Shown here: positions 37,616 through 45,604 of the stretch, piece by piece
Layout of the letters: each line of letters starts with the position of its first letter
Position numbering within the stretch: the stretch's first letter is position 1
Source of the DNA: Roseomonas xinghualingensis
GTDB taxonomy: Bacteria > Pseudomonadota > Alphaproteobacteria > Acetobacterales > Acetobacteraceae
Assembly (NCBI RefSeq): GCF_025791835.1
Contig: NZ_JAOXLP010000026.1
Location: 1 to 45,604, forward strand
Direction: 5' to 3'
Length of the DNA: 45,604 nucleotides
Translations under genes and position numbers: made by a program
Notes under the pieces: generated by a model
Told to the model about the DNA's origin: nothing
Database searches by the model: none
What the model saw: only the letters and a program-made list of their open reading frames with translations

Positions 37616-38307
37616 GCCGAAAGAGCCTCCCGGAAGCGCGCCAGCCAGTTGCCGATCATCTCGGGCTCGGTCTTCAGCGCCGTGCGGTTGACGATGAGGC
37701 GCGACGTGACCTGGGCGATCACCTCGCGCTCCACCAGCCCATTGGCCTTCAGGGTGGAGCCGGTCTGCACCAGGTCCACGATCAGGCGGGAGAGGCCGAG
37801 GGACGGTGCCAGCTCCATCGCGCCGTTCAGGTGCACGACTTCCGCCTGCACCCCGCGTGCCGCGAAATGGCGCCGGGCGATGCCGGGATACTTGGTCGCG
37901 ACCGTCACCCGGGACCAGCGTGAGATCTCATCGGCCAGCGGGTCGTCGGCCGGGCCGGCCACGCTGACGCGGCAGCGGCCCACGCCCAGGTCCAGCGGCG
38001 CGTAAATCTCGGGATAGTCGAACTCCATCAGCACGTCGGCGCCGCAGATGCCGATCTGCGCGCCGCCATGGGCGACGAAGGTGGCGACGTCGAAGGGCCG
38101 CACTCGCACCACATCCAGGCCCGGATGGTTGGTGGGGAAGCGGAGGTGGCGGCTGTCCTCGTCATGGAAGTCGCCGCCCGGGATCAGCCCGGCCGCGGCC
38201 AGAAGGGGCTGCACTTCCTTGAGGATGCGGCCCTTGGGCAGTGCCAGGATGAGATCGGTGGTCCCCGTTGCGCCGGGGAGGAGGGGGGAATTGATCGGCA
38301 GGTCCAT
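37612..38307 (-). CDS. hisG: ATP phosphoribosyltransferase, short form
   Basis: HisG catalyses the first step of histidine synthesis. The start MDLPINSPLLPG gives 231 residues with LALPKGRIL, CGADVLMEF and the PRPP loop LIVDLVQTGSTLKANGL. The length lacks the C-terminal ACT-like regulatory domain of the long form, so it should need HisZ, which is not in the window. It overlaps hisD. Confidence 0.95.
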   Translation of the reverse strand: MDLPINSPLLPGATGTTDLILALPKGRILKEVQPLLAAAGLIPGGDFHDEDSRHLRFPTNHPGLDVVRVRPFDVATFVAHGGAQIGICGADVLMEFDYPEIYAPLDLGVGRCRVSVAGPADDPLADEISRWSRVTVATKYPGIARRHFAARGVQAEVVHLNGAMELAPSLGLSRLIVDLVQTGSTLKANGLVEREVIAQVTSRLIVNRTALKTEPEMIGNWLARFREALSA

Positions 38308-38356
38308 GGGAGAGCCTAGCACCGTCTTCACGGCACTTCGATGAAGGATTCTTGAG

Positions 38357-39616
38357 CTATCCGGGAAGGCGCTCGATATCGGCGCCGACAGCGGCGAGCT
38401 TCGCCTCCAGGCGCTCATAGCCGCGATCCAGGTGATAGACCCGGTTGACGATCGTCTCGCCCCCCGCGGCCAGCCCGGCCAGGATCAGGGAGACCGAGGC
38501 GCGCAGGTCCGTCGCCATCACCGGAGCTCCGGAGAGGCGCGAGACGCCGCGCACGATGGCCGACGAGCCATGCACGTTGATGCGGGCACCCATGCGGTTC
38601 ATCTCGGGCACATGCATGAAACGGTTCTCGAAGATCGTCTCTGTGATCATCGAGGCGCCCTCGGCCACCGCCATCAGCGCCATGAACTGGGCCTGCATGT
38701 CGGTGGCGAAGCCGGGGAAGGGCTCCGTCATCACATCCACGCCCCGCAGGCCCGAGAGGCGCTTCACCAGCACTCCTTCAGGGGCCTCGTCCACCTCGAC
38801 CCCGGCCTCCCGCAGCACGCGGGCCACGGTGCCGAGATGCTCCAGCCGGGCGCCTTGCAGCAGCACCTCGCCACCCGTGATCCCGGCGGCGCAGGCGAAG
38901 CTGCCGGCCTCGATCCGGTCCGGCACGATGGCATGGGTGGCGCCGTGGAGGGACTTCACGCCCTCAATCCGCAGGCGGTCGGTGCCGATCCCCTCGATCT
39001 TCGCGCCCATGGCGATGAGGCAATGGGCGAGGTCGTCGATCTCGGGCTCGCGGGCGGCATTCACCAGCTCGGTGATGCCGTCGGCCAGGGTGGCGGCCAT
39101 CAGGAGGTTCTCGGTGGCGCCCACCGAAACCTGGGTGAAATAGACCTTGGCGCCCCTCAGGCCTTCCGGCGCGCGGGCTGTCATGTAGCCGGAGTCGAGT
39201 TCGATCTTCGCCCCCATCTGCTCCAACCCCTTGAGGTGGAGATCGACGGGGCGGGTGCCGATGGCGCAGCCGCCAGGCAGAGAAACCTTGGCTTCGCCAT
39301 AGCGGGCCAGGAGGGGGCCGAGGACGAGGACCGAAGCCCGCATCTTTCGCACCAGATCATAGGGGGCGACCAGATTCGTCGCTGTCCCGCCCAGTGTCAT
39401 GGTGCGGGCTTCCTGGTCATGCGCCACCGCAAGCCCGTGCTGCTCCAGCAGCTTTGCCATGGTCCGGGTGTCGTCCAGCGCCGGGGCGTTGGTCAGCACC
39501 AGCGGGCCGTCCGTCAGCAGGGAGGCGGCCATGAGTGGCAGGGCGGCGTTCTTGGCGCCACCGATGGGGATGACGCCCTTCAGCGGGCGGCCGCCACGGA
39601 GACGGATGCGGTCCAT
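38357..39616 (-). CDS. murA: UDP-N-acetylglucosamine 1-carboxyvinyltransferase
   Basis: MurA adds enolpyruvate to UDP-GlcNAc, the committed step of peptidoglycan synthesis. The 419-residue protein begins [22 protein letters not shown] (start chosen over in-frame upstream codons). It carries the catalytic cysteine as Cys117 in [17 protein letters not shown], so it is the fosfomycin-sensitive form. It is followed by hisG after 49 bases. Confidence 0.97.
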   Translation of the reverse strand: MDRIRLRGGRPLKGVIPIGGAKNAALPLMAASLLTDGPLVLTNAPALDDTRTMAKLLEQHGLAVAHDQEARTMTLGGTATNLVAPYDLVRKMRASVLVLGPLLARYGEAKVSLPGGCAIGTRPVDLHLKGLEQMGAKIELDSGYMTARAPEGLRGAKVYFTQVSVGATENLLMAATLADGITELVNAAREPEIDDLAHCLIAMGAKIEGIGTDRLRIEGVKSLHGATHAIVPDRIEAGSFACAAGITGGEVLLQGARLEHLGTVARVLREAGVEVDEAPEGVLVKRLSGLRGVDVMTEPFPGFATDMQAQFMALMAVAEGASMITETIFENRFMHVPEMNRMGARINVHGSSAIVRGVSRLSGAPVMATDLRASVSLILAGLAAGGETIVNRVYHLDRGYERLEAKLAAVGADIERLPG

Positions 39617-39629
39617 ATTCTTTGTTGTC

Positions 39630-40184
39630 CTAGAGCCGCGGCAGCGCGACGCCGCGCTGGCCCATGTATTTGCCGGCCCGGTCCGCATAGGACACGTCCG
39701 GCGCACTCTCACCCTTCAGGAAGAGGAACTGGCAGATGCCCTCATTCGCATAGATGCGGGCGGGGAGGGGGGTGGTATTGCTGATCTCGATCGTCACCTG
39801 ACCCTCCCATTCGGGCTCCAGCGGGGTGACGTTCACGATCAGGCCGCAGCGGGCATAGGTGGACTTGCCGAGGCAGATCACCAGCACATCCCGCGGGATG
39901 CGGAAATACTCGACCGTATGGGTCAGCACGAAGGAATTGGGCGGGACGATGCAGGTATCGCCCGTCCGGGTCACGAAGCCGTCCTCTGAGAAGCGCTTCG
40001 GGTCAACGACGGCATTGTCGACATTGGTGAAGATCTTGAACTCGCCGGCCGCCCGGGCGTCGTAGCCATAGCTGGACAGGCCATAGGAGATGACCCCTTC
40101 GCGCCGCTGCGCCTCCACGAAGGGCTCGATCATGCCCTTCTCCGTCGCCATGCGGCGGATCCAATGGTCGGGCATGATAGGCAT
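39630..40184 (-). CDS. dcd: dCTP deaminase
   Basis: Dcd converts dCTP to dUTP for thymidylate synthesis. The 184-residue protein begins [13 protein letters not shown], as in the family, and has [27 protein letters not shown], the catalytic-loop [19 protein letters not shown] and the terminal GKYMGQRGV. The upstream in-frame extension lacks similarity. It is 13 bases from murA. Confidence 0.96.
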   Translation of the reverse strand: MPIMPDHWIRRMATEKGMIEPFVEAQRREGVISYGLSSYGYDARAAGEFKIFTNVDNAVVDPKRFSEDGFVTRTGDTCIVPPNSFVLTHTVEYFRIPRDVLVICLGKSTYARCGLIVNVTPLEPEWEGQVTIEISNTTPLPARIYANEGICQFLFLKGESAPDVSYADRAGKYMGQRGVALPRL

Positions 40185-40282
40185 GATTCGAAACCCCCTG
40201 GCGCACCCCGGAGGGTGAAGCATCCGGCGGGATAAACCCTGGGCCGCAGGGGGGCAACCAGGAGGGCCGGGGTGCCGCCCGC

Positions 40283-40465
40283 CTAGGACTCGTCGCCTTT
40301 GGGCCTGGCGGGTGGCGGAGGGGCGGCCTGGGCTCGTTCACGGGACTGCACCTTGCGGCGCCTAAGGTTCTCCCGAAGGGCCGCAGCCAGGCGCTGCTCG
40401 CGCACGGAAGGCGTGGGGCGGGGCGGTGGCGGTGGGGTTGGAGGCTGGGGTGGCTCATCGGTCAT
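40283..40465 (-). CDS. Small Pro/Arg-rich protein
   Basis: The 60-residue peptide starts [17 protein letters not shown] and ends [12 protein letters not shown], with a basic helical core [20 protein letters not shown] between two proline-rich arms. Similar small alphaproteobacterial proteins with an A-L-R-x-N-L-R-R-R-K core are familiar to me, but with no known function. It lies 98 bases upstream of dcd on the same strand. Confidence 0.55.
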   Translation of the reverse strand: MTDEPPQPPTPPPPPRPTPSVREQRLAAALRENLRRRKVQSRERAQAAPPPPARPKGDES

Positions 40466-40565
40466 CGCGGAACAGCCATTCGGTGATGGTGCAAGAAGGT
40501 CAAGTGACAGGGTTGCGTCGGGCGGGGACAGCGGCTAGTTAGCCGCCACGCCTGATGGCCGGAAT

Positions 40566-40640
<75 letters not shown>

Positions 40641-40646
40641 TTCTTT

Positions 40647-41010
40647 TCAAAACCCTACGTGCTTTATCCATAGGGTTTGGAGCGGCGTTTCTCTCCGATT
40701 TTCTCTCTTTTGCGTCTCCGGATCGCTGCCCGGCGGTTTTGCATGCCCTGCGGGTCTGCCGTGGCGCTTCACATTCCCGGCCGAGATCCGTTCGATCGCG
40801 CTCGACGCTTTCCGCAGGTGGTCCGGGCAATGGTGGTCATAAACCCGCTTCATCATCGACATGTCCTTGTGCCCGAGGAACCCGGCACCTCCCAGAGCGG
40901 CACGCCTGCTTGAGCCATCCAGATCGCTGCAGTGTGGCGGAGGATATGGGCGGCGGCCTGGCGGCGGGCGTGCTGATTTATGAGCGTGGCGGCCCCTGCT
41001 GAAGTCAGCC
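40647..41010 (-). pseudogene. Frameshifted tyrosine-integrase C-terminal remnant
   Basis: On the minus strand one frame reads AAHILRHTAAIWMAQAGVPLWE, the HxxR motif and following helix of a tyrosine recombinase. It then shifts to another frame reading GFLGHKDMSMMKRVYDHHCPDH with the catalytic tyrosine context, and runs to a stop just beside tRNA-Thr. No N-terminal or core-binding domain is recognisable upstream. This is the end of an integrase gene left by a second, lost tRNA-Thr element. Confidence 0.7.
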
Positions 41011-41232
41011 CAACGCCTATATTGTGGAAACCTGGTGGCGGCGGGCACTGCGCGGATTGATCCGGCGCCGCCCATTGGTCCGGATGCTTGGTGCCGTGGC
41101 CATCGCGGTGCCAAGCCGTGTGAGGTGGCAAGGCAGCTTCCCAGGGCGCGGTGACAGGAAGTTGAGGCCCTCTCATACAGAGGGTTGAGGTGTTATGGCG
41201 TTTTGTGTGCGCAACGAGTGGAGGCCGCCGCG

Positions 41233-41928
41233 ATGCAAATGCTTGCCCGCGATCTCATGCACCCCGAGGTTGTCACAGTTCCACCCAGTGTGCCCGCAGC
41301 CGATCTCACTCGCATGTTTGCAGATCGCGGCATTTCAACGGTTGCCATTGTAGGGCCAGAAGGCGCGTTGCAGGGCATCGTAACGGAGACTGATCTGATC
41401 CGCCGCCTCACGGATGAAGACGAGCAGCCTCGCGCTGGGTGGCTCGCTCGCCTCCTGGCGAACCCAAACATTGCTGCGGAGCGATATGTACGTAGCCATG
41501 GTGCCACCGCCGGGGACCTGATGACCAAAGAGGTGGTGACAGTCCGGCCGGAGGACAGCGCGGCTCACATCGCTCGCCTCATGGAAGAACACAAAATCCG
41601 TCGCGTGCTGGTGACGGCAGACGGCAAGTTGCTCGGTCTGGTAAGTCGCTCCGACCTGGTGCGTACGCTGGTGGAGCCGGCAAGCAGATCGCCCGCAAAC
41701 CTGTCCGATGAGGAAATCCGGCGAGAGTTGCTTGCTGTGATGAGGCGGGAAGATTGGGCCAGCACGGGCAATGTCGCGGTGGGTGTCCGGGACGGCGTTG
41801 TGGAGTTCTCCGGCTTCCGCCATTCCGAGATGGTAAGCCGTGCGCTTCGCTTGCTCGCTGAAAATGTGCCTGGTGTGAAGCAGGTGGTGGACCGCACTTT
41901 GCCCCGGCCCGTTGTCTTCGGCCCCTGA
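41233..41928 (+). CDS. CBS-pair plus BON domain protein
   Basis: The start ATG 41233 (MQMLARDLMHPEVV) has GGAGG upstream. Two CBS domains occupy about residues 1-65 and 90-150: DLMHPEVVTVPPSV with GIVTETDLIRRL, and DLMTKEVVTVRPEDSA with GLVSRSDLVRTL. A BON domain follows (IRRELLAVMRRED, VAVGVRDGVVEFSGF, VPGVKQVVDR). CBS pairs bind adenosyl nucleotides and BON domains bind membranes or partner proteins; this combination is common in stress-related proteobacterial genes. The role here is unknown. Confidence 0.9.
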   Translation: MQMLARDLMHPEVVTVPPSVPAADLTRMFADRGISTVAIVGPEGALQGIVTETDLIRRLTDEDEQPRAGWLARLLANPNIAAERYVRSHGATAGDLMTKEVVTVRPEDSAAHIARLMEEHKIRRVLVTADGKLLGLVSRSDLVRTLVEPASRSPANLSDEEIRRELLAVMRREDWASTGNVAVGVRDGVVEFSGFRHSEMVSRALRLLAENVPGVKQVVDRTLPRPVVFGP

Positions 41929-42067
41929 CTTGCTCCGGCCTTGACTGCCGGGGAGAGGCGGCACGGAAGGGGGCGCTTCAGGCTGCCCTCCTGGTTGGAA
42001 ATCTGACGGGCAGTTTCCGGGGGCGCCTTCTCAGATTGCCTGGCAGTTTATTCGAGAGCGGCTGGGG

Positions 42068-42292
42068 TCAGCCAGGCGGCCCTCCAGGTGCCATCATCCG
42101 GCGTACCTCGCGCCTTAAGCGGTCCTGTCTCGCCCGCATCATGCCCTCTGCGATGGCCTTGGCGTTCTCCTCTGCGGCTGCCGCGTAGGAGCGGCCGGCG
42201 GGGGAGTAATCCACGGTCGAGAACTCGGAGCCAGCGCAAGAGGCCAGGAGGGTAGACGCGAGCAGGGCTGGTAGAGCGAGGATGCGAGGCAT
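42068..42292 (-). CDS. Small lipoprotein
   Basis: The 74-residue protein has a type II signal peptide LALPALLASTLLASC with the lipobox cysteine at residue 19. A short charged helical region follows (EENAKAIAEGMMRARQDRLRREVRRMM) and a Pro/Gly tail. The start is ATG 42292. It is unrelated to any family I recognise. Confidence 0.7.
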   Translation of the reverse strand: MPRILALPALLASTLLASCAGSEFSTVDYSPAGRSYAAAAEENAKAIAEGMMRARQDRLRREVRRMMAPGGPPG

Positions 42293-42450
42293 CCGGGCAT
42301 CTTACCGCACGGAACGGATGAGCCGCACCCTCACATTGAGCATCACAAGAAGCCTTGAGGGGGACGGCCAGCCGCTACGTCGCCTCCATGTCGAGAAGCC
42401 CGGCTGCCGCGGGGGGCGCCTTGCAAAGCGGGACGGGCCGAGCAGTGAAC

Positions 42451-42746
42451 CCCCCGCTGGCCTACCATCCCGTCCCACCCGTCCTCTGGCGCATCCCGGA
42501 CGCGGTCCGGCGCATCGCCGGGTTGCTCGAACGGAACCCGGCCAGCCTGCCCCTGGAGCGTTGTCTGCCGCCGATCCCCCGGCAGGCCCCCGATCGGCCG
42601 ATCCGCCTCCGCGGGGCGCTCGCCAGCACCTTCGTTGCTGGGCTGAACTCGCCCAGGATGGGGCAGTCACGCTAGAGCAAAACCATTCTTCGGTCCGGTC
42701 AGGCTGCGTTGCTGGTCTCGGAGCCGTCTCCCCAGCAAAAGGCTGA
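42451..42746 (+). pseudogene. scpA-like C-terminal fragment, frameshifted
   Basis: The plus strand reads PPVLWRIPDAVRRIAGLL, then PPIPRQAPDRPIRLRG and ALASTFVAG, resembling the C-terminal half of segregation/condensation protein ScpA. A single-base loss in GCTGGGCTGAACTCGCC (near 42650) breaks the frame; the next frame restores LAQDGAVTLEQN as expected. There is no N-terminal ScpA half. It is a relic, and the working scpA should lie elsewhere. Similarity is from memory, so confidence is moderate. Confidence 0.5.
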
Positions 42747-42749
42747 TGC

Positions 42750-43508
42750 ATGCGCCTGAGAATTGGAGCATTTCTATTGCTGGCGACCCTCGCCGTGGCG
42801 GCTTGTGACGACGCGGAGACCAAGAGGAGGCGCCAGCAGGCGGAGCAGGCGGCACGCTCTGCGGCAGACGCAGCGACGGTCATCCGAGCGGCCGAGGAGC
42901 GGCTGCGCGCGACAGCCCGCAACATCACACCCGGCGCGAGGTTCAGGGGCGTGATCGCCCACCGGCAAGCCCTCGGCGGCTATGCCGTCTGTGGGCAGGT
43001 GAACCTCACGGGGGCCGCGGAAGATCCCTACCTACCCTTTGTGTCGATTGTCAGCCCCAACGGGGAGCGGATCGATCAGTTCGTTGCCTCCAGCAGCGCG
43101 GAAGCTACCCGCACCTATGTGGAGGCCACCACCCGCTGCTACGATGGCGGTGGGCCTTCCTCCGCCCGCTCCGTCGTGCCCCTCCCGCCCGTGCCGGACA
43201 CCTCGGCGTCAGCACCGGCACCAGCGCCGCCGCGGACACCCGCAGGTGCACTATCCACGGCGGAGTCAGCGCCGCGTCCAGCCCTGCCGATGCCAACCAC
43301 GGAGAGCATGCCCGCGCAGGGCGCGGTCACGACCACATCGGCCCACCCCGTTAATCTCCGGAGCAGCCCGGCCGGTGGTGGAACGGTCCTACGAGTGTTG
43401 CCGAGAGGGACAAGGCTCCGGGTCTTCGCGGAGGCGCCAGGCGAGTGGTACCAGGTCGGCGAAGTCGAGCCGATCGGATGGATCCATGGCTCGATGCTGG
43501 AGCGTTGA
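42750..43508 (+). CDS. Lipoprotein with C-terminal SH3-like domain
   Basis: The 252-residue protein has a lipobox LAVAAC (Cys19), a charged coiled stretch, then the conserved region FRGVIAHRQALGGYAVCGQVNL. A proline/alanine/threonine-rich linker (about 145-195) follows. The C-terminal bacterial SH3b domain ([23 protein letters not shown] to EPIGWIHGSMLER) is likely to bind cell wall or proteins. It is an envelope protein of unknown role. Confidence 0.82.
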   Translation: MRLRIGAFLLLATLAVAACDDAETKRRRQQAEQAARSAADAATVIRAAEERLRATARNITPGARFRGVIAHRQALGGYAVCGQVNLTGAAEDPYLPFVSIVSPNGERIDQFVASSSAEATRTYVEATTRCYDGGGPSSARSVVPLPPVPDTSASAPAPAPPRTPAGALSTAESAPRPALPMPTTESMPAQGAVTTTSAHPVNLRSSPAGGGTVLRVLPRGTRLRVFAEAPGEWYQVGEVEPIGWIHGSMLER

Positions 43509-43615
43509 CCGGCATCGCTTGATGTCGCGCCAAAGGCCATCGCCCCGAGCCAGCATATTGCCTCGGTGCGCTCACAAGATCGCGTGGCGGTAATCTCTGG
43601 CTGGGTGAGATCAGG

Positions 43616-43650
43616 GCCCAAAAAGAAAGGCGGTGCCCGAGGGCACCGCC
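43616..43650 (-). terminator. Strong minus-strand rho-independent terminator
   Basis: GGCGGTGCC (43629-43637) pairs with GGCACCGCC (43642-43650) around a 4-base loop, and the minus strand continues TTTCTTTTTGGG, a good U-tract. It points away from the IS3 relic, so it probably terminated a former minus-strand gene now destroyed, or shields the SH3 lipoprotein gene from antisense reading. Confidence 0.8.
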
Positions 43651-43869
43651 GAGTTTAGGGAGGAAACGTCCAAGAAAGAGACAGCCGGGAGGCCGGAAAG
43701 GCGCCGACTGCCATAGCGCGCAGATAGACTGCGGGCGCCTTCGTCACCACTACGGTGGGCGCAGCGCAAGGTTGCACAAAGATCGGAGCTGCAGACCTGG
43801 TGCTGGTCTCCTGAGGCACGTGCCGCTCGCCTCAGCGGCGTTGTGCCGGCGGCTATCCGGAGTAACATT

Positions 43870-44345
43870 CGATGGCTCTGTTGCAGCTTTTGGGCCCGCC
43901 ACGGCGCCGGCTCTGTGACTTCGGGGGCATCCATTCTCCCACGGGCTGCCGCGCTTGATGTAAGCCGCCTTGGACCCGGCAGCGCTGATCCAGCGCTTCA
44001 CGGTGGTGATGAACTCCGGCCCTTGGTCCGGGCGGCTGTGATCCGGTACGCCGTATCGAATGAACAGGTCTGCCGAGGTGCCGATGACCTCCGCTGAGGT
44101 GAGCTTCCGTCCCACGCGAATGGCCAGTGTCTCGCGGGTGAATTCGTCGAGGACGTAGAACATGCGGAACCCCGTGTGTCGCAGGTTCTATCCTCGACAA
44201 AGTCATAGGCTCACACGTGCTGGGGCCGCTCTGGTCGCTGAATGCGGGAGCCGGCGGCAAGCCGCAGCCGCCCCCTCCCGGGCTACCGCGTCGGTATCTT
44301 CAGCTCCTCGTGACGCTGTGTGATTGCTGACCGCGCCTGGGCCAC
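43870..44345 (-). pseudogene. IS3-family transposase (OrfB) remnant
   Basis: The minus strand holds broken pieces of an IS3-type integrase domain. An upstream frame reads RIQRPERPQHVW and YDFVEDRT, and the next frame reads FRMFYVLDEFTRETLAIRVGRKL. A YGVPDHSRPDQGPEF segment and GSPWENG follow. Then the frame is lost: DDE motif continuity, the expected NARFRDE region and the terminal part are gone. An in-frame stop lies near the 5' end. No inverted repeats could be paired. Confidence 0.75.
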
Positions 44346-44572
44346 CAGGATGCCGGCTTCCTGCAGCACCCCGGCCAGCGCGGCTCGATGGATCATGCTG
44401 TCTCATTGAATGGGTTGGTGCGCCCTTTCTCGGTCCTGAAGGCTATTTCTGCCCCAGATCCCGAAGCGCCAGCCCATACGAATAGATATTCCCATCTCGG
44501 GCAGGTATCTGCTTGAGCGAGGGGCGCATGCGCGGCAGCCTGAGTTTCGTGCATGATCGGCGGAGTGCGGGC

Positions 44573-45340
44573 ATGTTCGATCCCAGGCAGTTCCGACTGG
44601 ACGGAGACGTGGCGCTGATCACGGGAGCGGGCGCCGGCATCGGGCGAGCCATCGCCCAGACCATTGCCGGAGCCGGGGCGGCCGTGGTGGTCAGCGACCT
44701 TAAAGCCGAGGCCGCCGAGACAGTCGCGGCAGAGATCAGGCAGGCACGAGGGCAGGCCGAGGGGATTGGCTGTAACGTCACGAAGGAGGCCGATCTCCGG
44801 GCTGCGGTGCAGACTGCCGTAGAGCGCTTTGGCGTCCTCACGATCCTCGTCAACAATGCGGGCGGAGGAGGGCCCAAGCCCTTCGATATGCCCATAGACG
44901 ACTTTCGCAGGGCGTTCGAGCTCAACCTGTTCTCGGTTTTCCGCCTGTCACAACTGGCCGCGCCGCATATGGCGGCGGCGGGCCATGGCGCGATCCTCAA
45001 TATTTCTTCCATGGCCGGCGAGAACCGAAACGTGCGGATGACGTCTTACGGCTCATCCAAGGCAGCGGTGAACCACCTGACCCGCAACATGGCCTTCGAC
45101 CTTGGGCCGCAGGGTATCCGGGTTAACGCCATCGCGCCGGGCGCTATCCGTACCGACGCGCTGGCGAGCATGCTTACGCCGGAGGTCGAGAAGGCGATGC
45201 TGCGCCACACCCCCCTCGGGCGCCTGGGGCAGCCCCAGGACATCGCCAACGCCGCCTTGTTCCTGTGCTCTCCGGCCGCGTCCTGGATCAGTGGTCAGGT
45301 GCTTACCGTCTCGGGTGGCGGCGTGCAGGAATTGGACTGA
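44573..45340 (+). CDS. hdhA: SDR-family oxidoreductase, 7-alpha-hydroxysteroid dehydrogenase-like
   Basis: The start MFDPRQFRLDGD gives 255 residues, the same length as E. coli HdhA. The NAD site is TGAGAGIG (17-24), NNAGGGGPKPFDMP is shared with HdhA, and the catalytic triad falls at Ser146, Tyr159 and Lys163 exactly as in the E. coli enzyme. The C-terminal QDIANAALFLCSPAASW and VSGGGVQEL segments are nearly the same as in enteric HdhA. The natural substrate in this organism is unlikely to be bile acids and remains uncertain. An upstream in-frame extension (44513) is rejected. Confidence 0.88.
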   Translation: MFDPRQFRLDGDVALITGAGAGIGRAIAQTIAGAGAAVVVSDLKAEAAETVAAEIRQARGQAEGIGCNVTKEADLRAAVQTAVERFGVLTILVNNAGGGGPKPFDMPIDDFRRAFELNLFSVFRLSQLAAPHMAAAGHGAILNISSMAGENRNVRMTSYGSSKAAVNHLTRNMAFDLGPQGIRVNAIAPGAIRTDALASMLTPEVEKAMLRHTPLGRLGQPQDIANAALFLCSPAASWISGQVLTVSGGGVQELD

Positions 45341-45604
45341 TCGACGGCGACGAGGCGCAATCCACCGCAGAAGCTATTGCAGCGAAGACCGGCCTACTGG
45401 TCGCTATCGCAAAAATTCAAACCACGCGCTTGCATATAATATATCGCCCATTTCGAAACGTCTGCCTTGTCAGGTGCGTAAGCGCGGCGTGACCACCCTT
45501 CTTGAACGTCGCAGCTGATCCCGCGAGGTATGCCGTCGCGGAGGGTGTGGCGATGGCGCGATGGGTGGCAAGCACGAGTGCCAGCACCAGTGCTAGCACT
45601 GGAG
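45341..45604. other. Window end, nothing firm
   Basis: The last 264 bases contain a minus-strand open frame running in from the right edge (45417-45604) with a hydrophobic, repetitive LALVLALVLA-like start, and a short CAGCAC/AGTGCT-type repeat at 45580-45603. Neither is enough to call a gene. Confidence 0.3.

Noticed and set aside
36356..38005. 549-codon plus-strand frame over hisD/hisG
   Set aside because: Shadow of the histidine genes; no domain and Gly/His-rich composition typical of antisense high-GC frames.
38432..39784. 450-codon plus-strand frame over murA
   Set aside because: Shadow of murA with no recognisable domain.
45417..45599. Minus-strand hydrophobic small protein at window end
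   Set aside because: Repetitive start, the frame stays open past the window edge, and there is no ribosome binding site or known domain.

Overview
The window is high-GC alphaproteobacterial chromosome, most likely Acetobacteraceae (Roseomonas-like). The grounds are the base composition, the murA-hisG-hisD-infA-maf-rng-yacG order, a short-form HisG, and the general look of the proteins. This placement is inference; no 16S gene is present.

Region 1 (1-13.7 kb) is a selenoprotein module. After a MarR-like gene end and a phosphoribosyltransferase comes fdoGHI, a respiratory formate dehydrogenase whose catalytic subunit has an in-frame UGA (2414-2416) with a SECIS hairpin behind it. Then follow fdhE, selA, a Sel1-repeat gene, selB, tRNA-Sec (selC) and a conserved small gene. 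Neighbouring genes overlap or are very closely spaced except for the 122-base gap before fdhE. selC lies entirely inside the 3' end of the selB reading frame. A small secreted protein and selD follow on the minus strand, so the window holds the selenoenzyme, the selenium donor synthase, the tRNA, the Sec synthase and the Sec-specific elongation factor.

Region 2 (13.8-20.9 kb) is chromosomal housekeeping: htpG, a hybrid sensor kinase, a class I aminotransferase, a 77-residue membrane peptide and a MarC-family protein.

Region 3 (about 21.07-33.80 kb) is a 12.7 kb integrated island at tRNA-Phe(GAA). It is bounded by a 51-bp repeat of the tRNA 3' part (49/51 matches, 35 bp perfect) and has paired 11-bp-spaced direct repeats inside each end that look like integrase arm sites. 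It carries a tyrosine integrase, an AlpA-like HTH protein, a primase-polymerase/RepA-like ATPase, two unknown proteins and a repeat-rich possible origin. Its cargo is an MrcB(DUF3578)-HNH nuclease and a HamA/HamB pair that fits the Hachiman anti-phage system, separated by a decayed IS66 element.

Region 4 (33.9-40.6 kb) is the conserved minus-strand cluster dcd-murA-hisG-hisD-infA-maf-rng-yacG running into tRNA-Phe, followed by tRNA-Thr(GGT).

Region 5 (40.6-45.6 kb) is worn DNA: an integrase relic beside tRNA-Thr, a CBS-BON protein, two lipoproteins, a frameshifted scpA-like relic, an IS3-family relic and an HdhA-like short-chain dehydrogenase.
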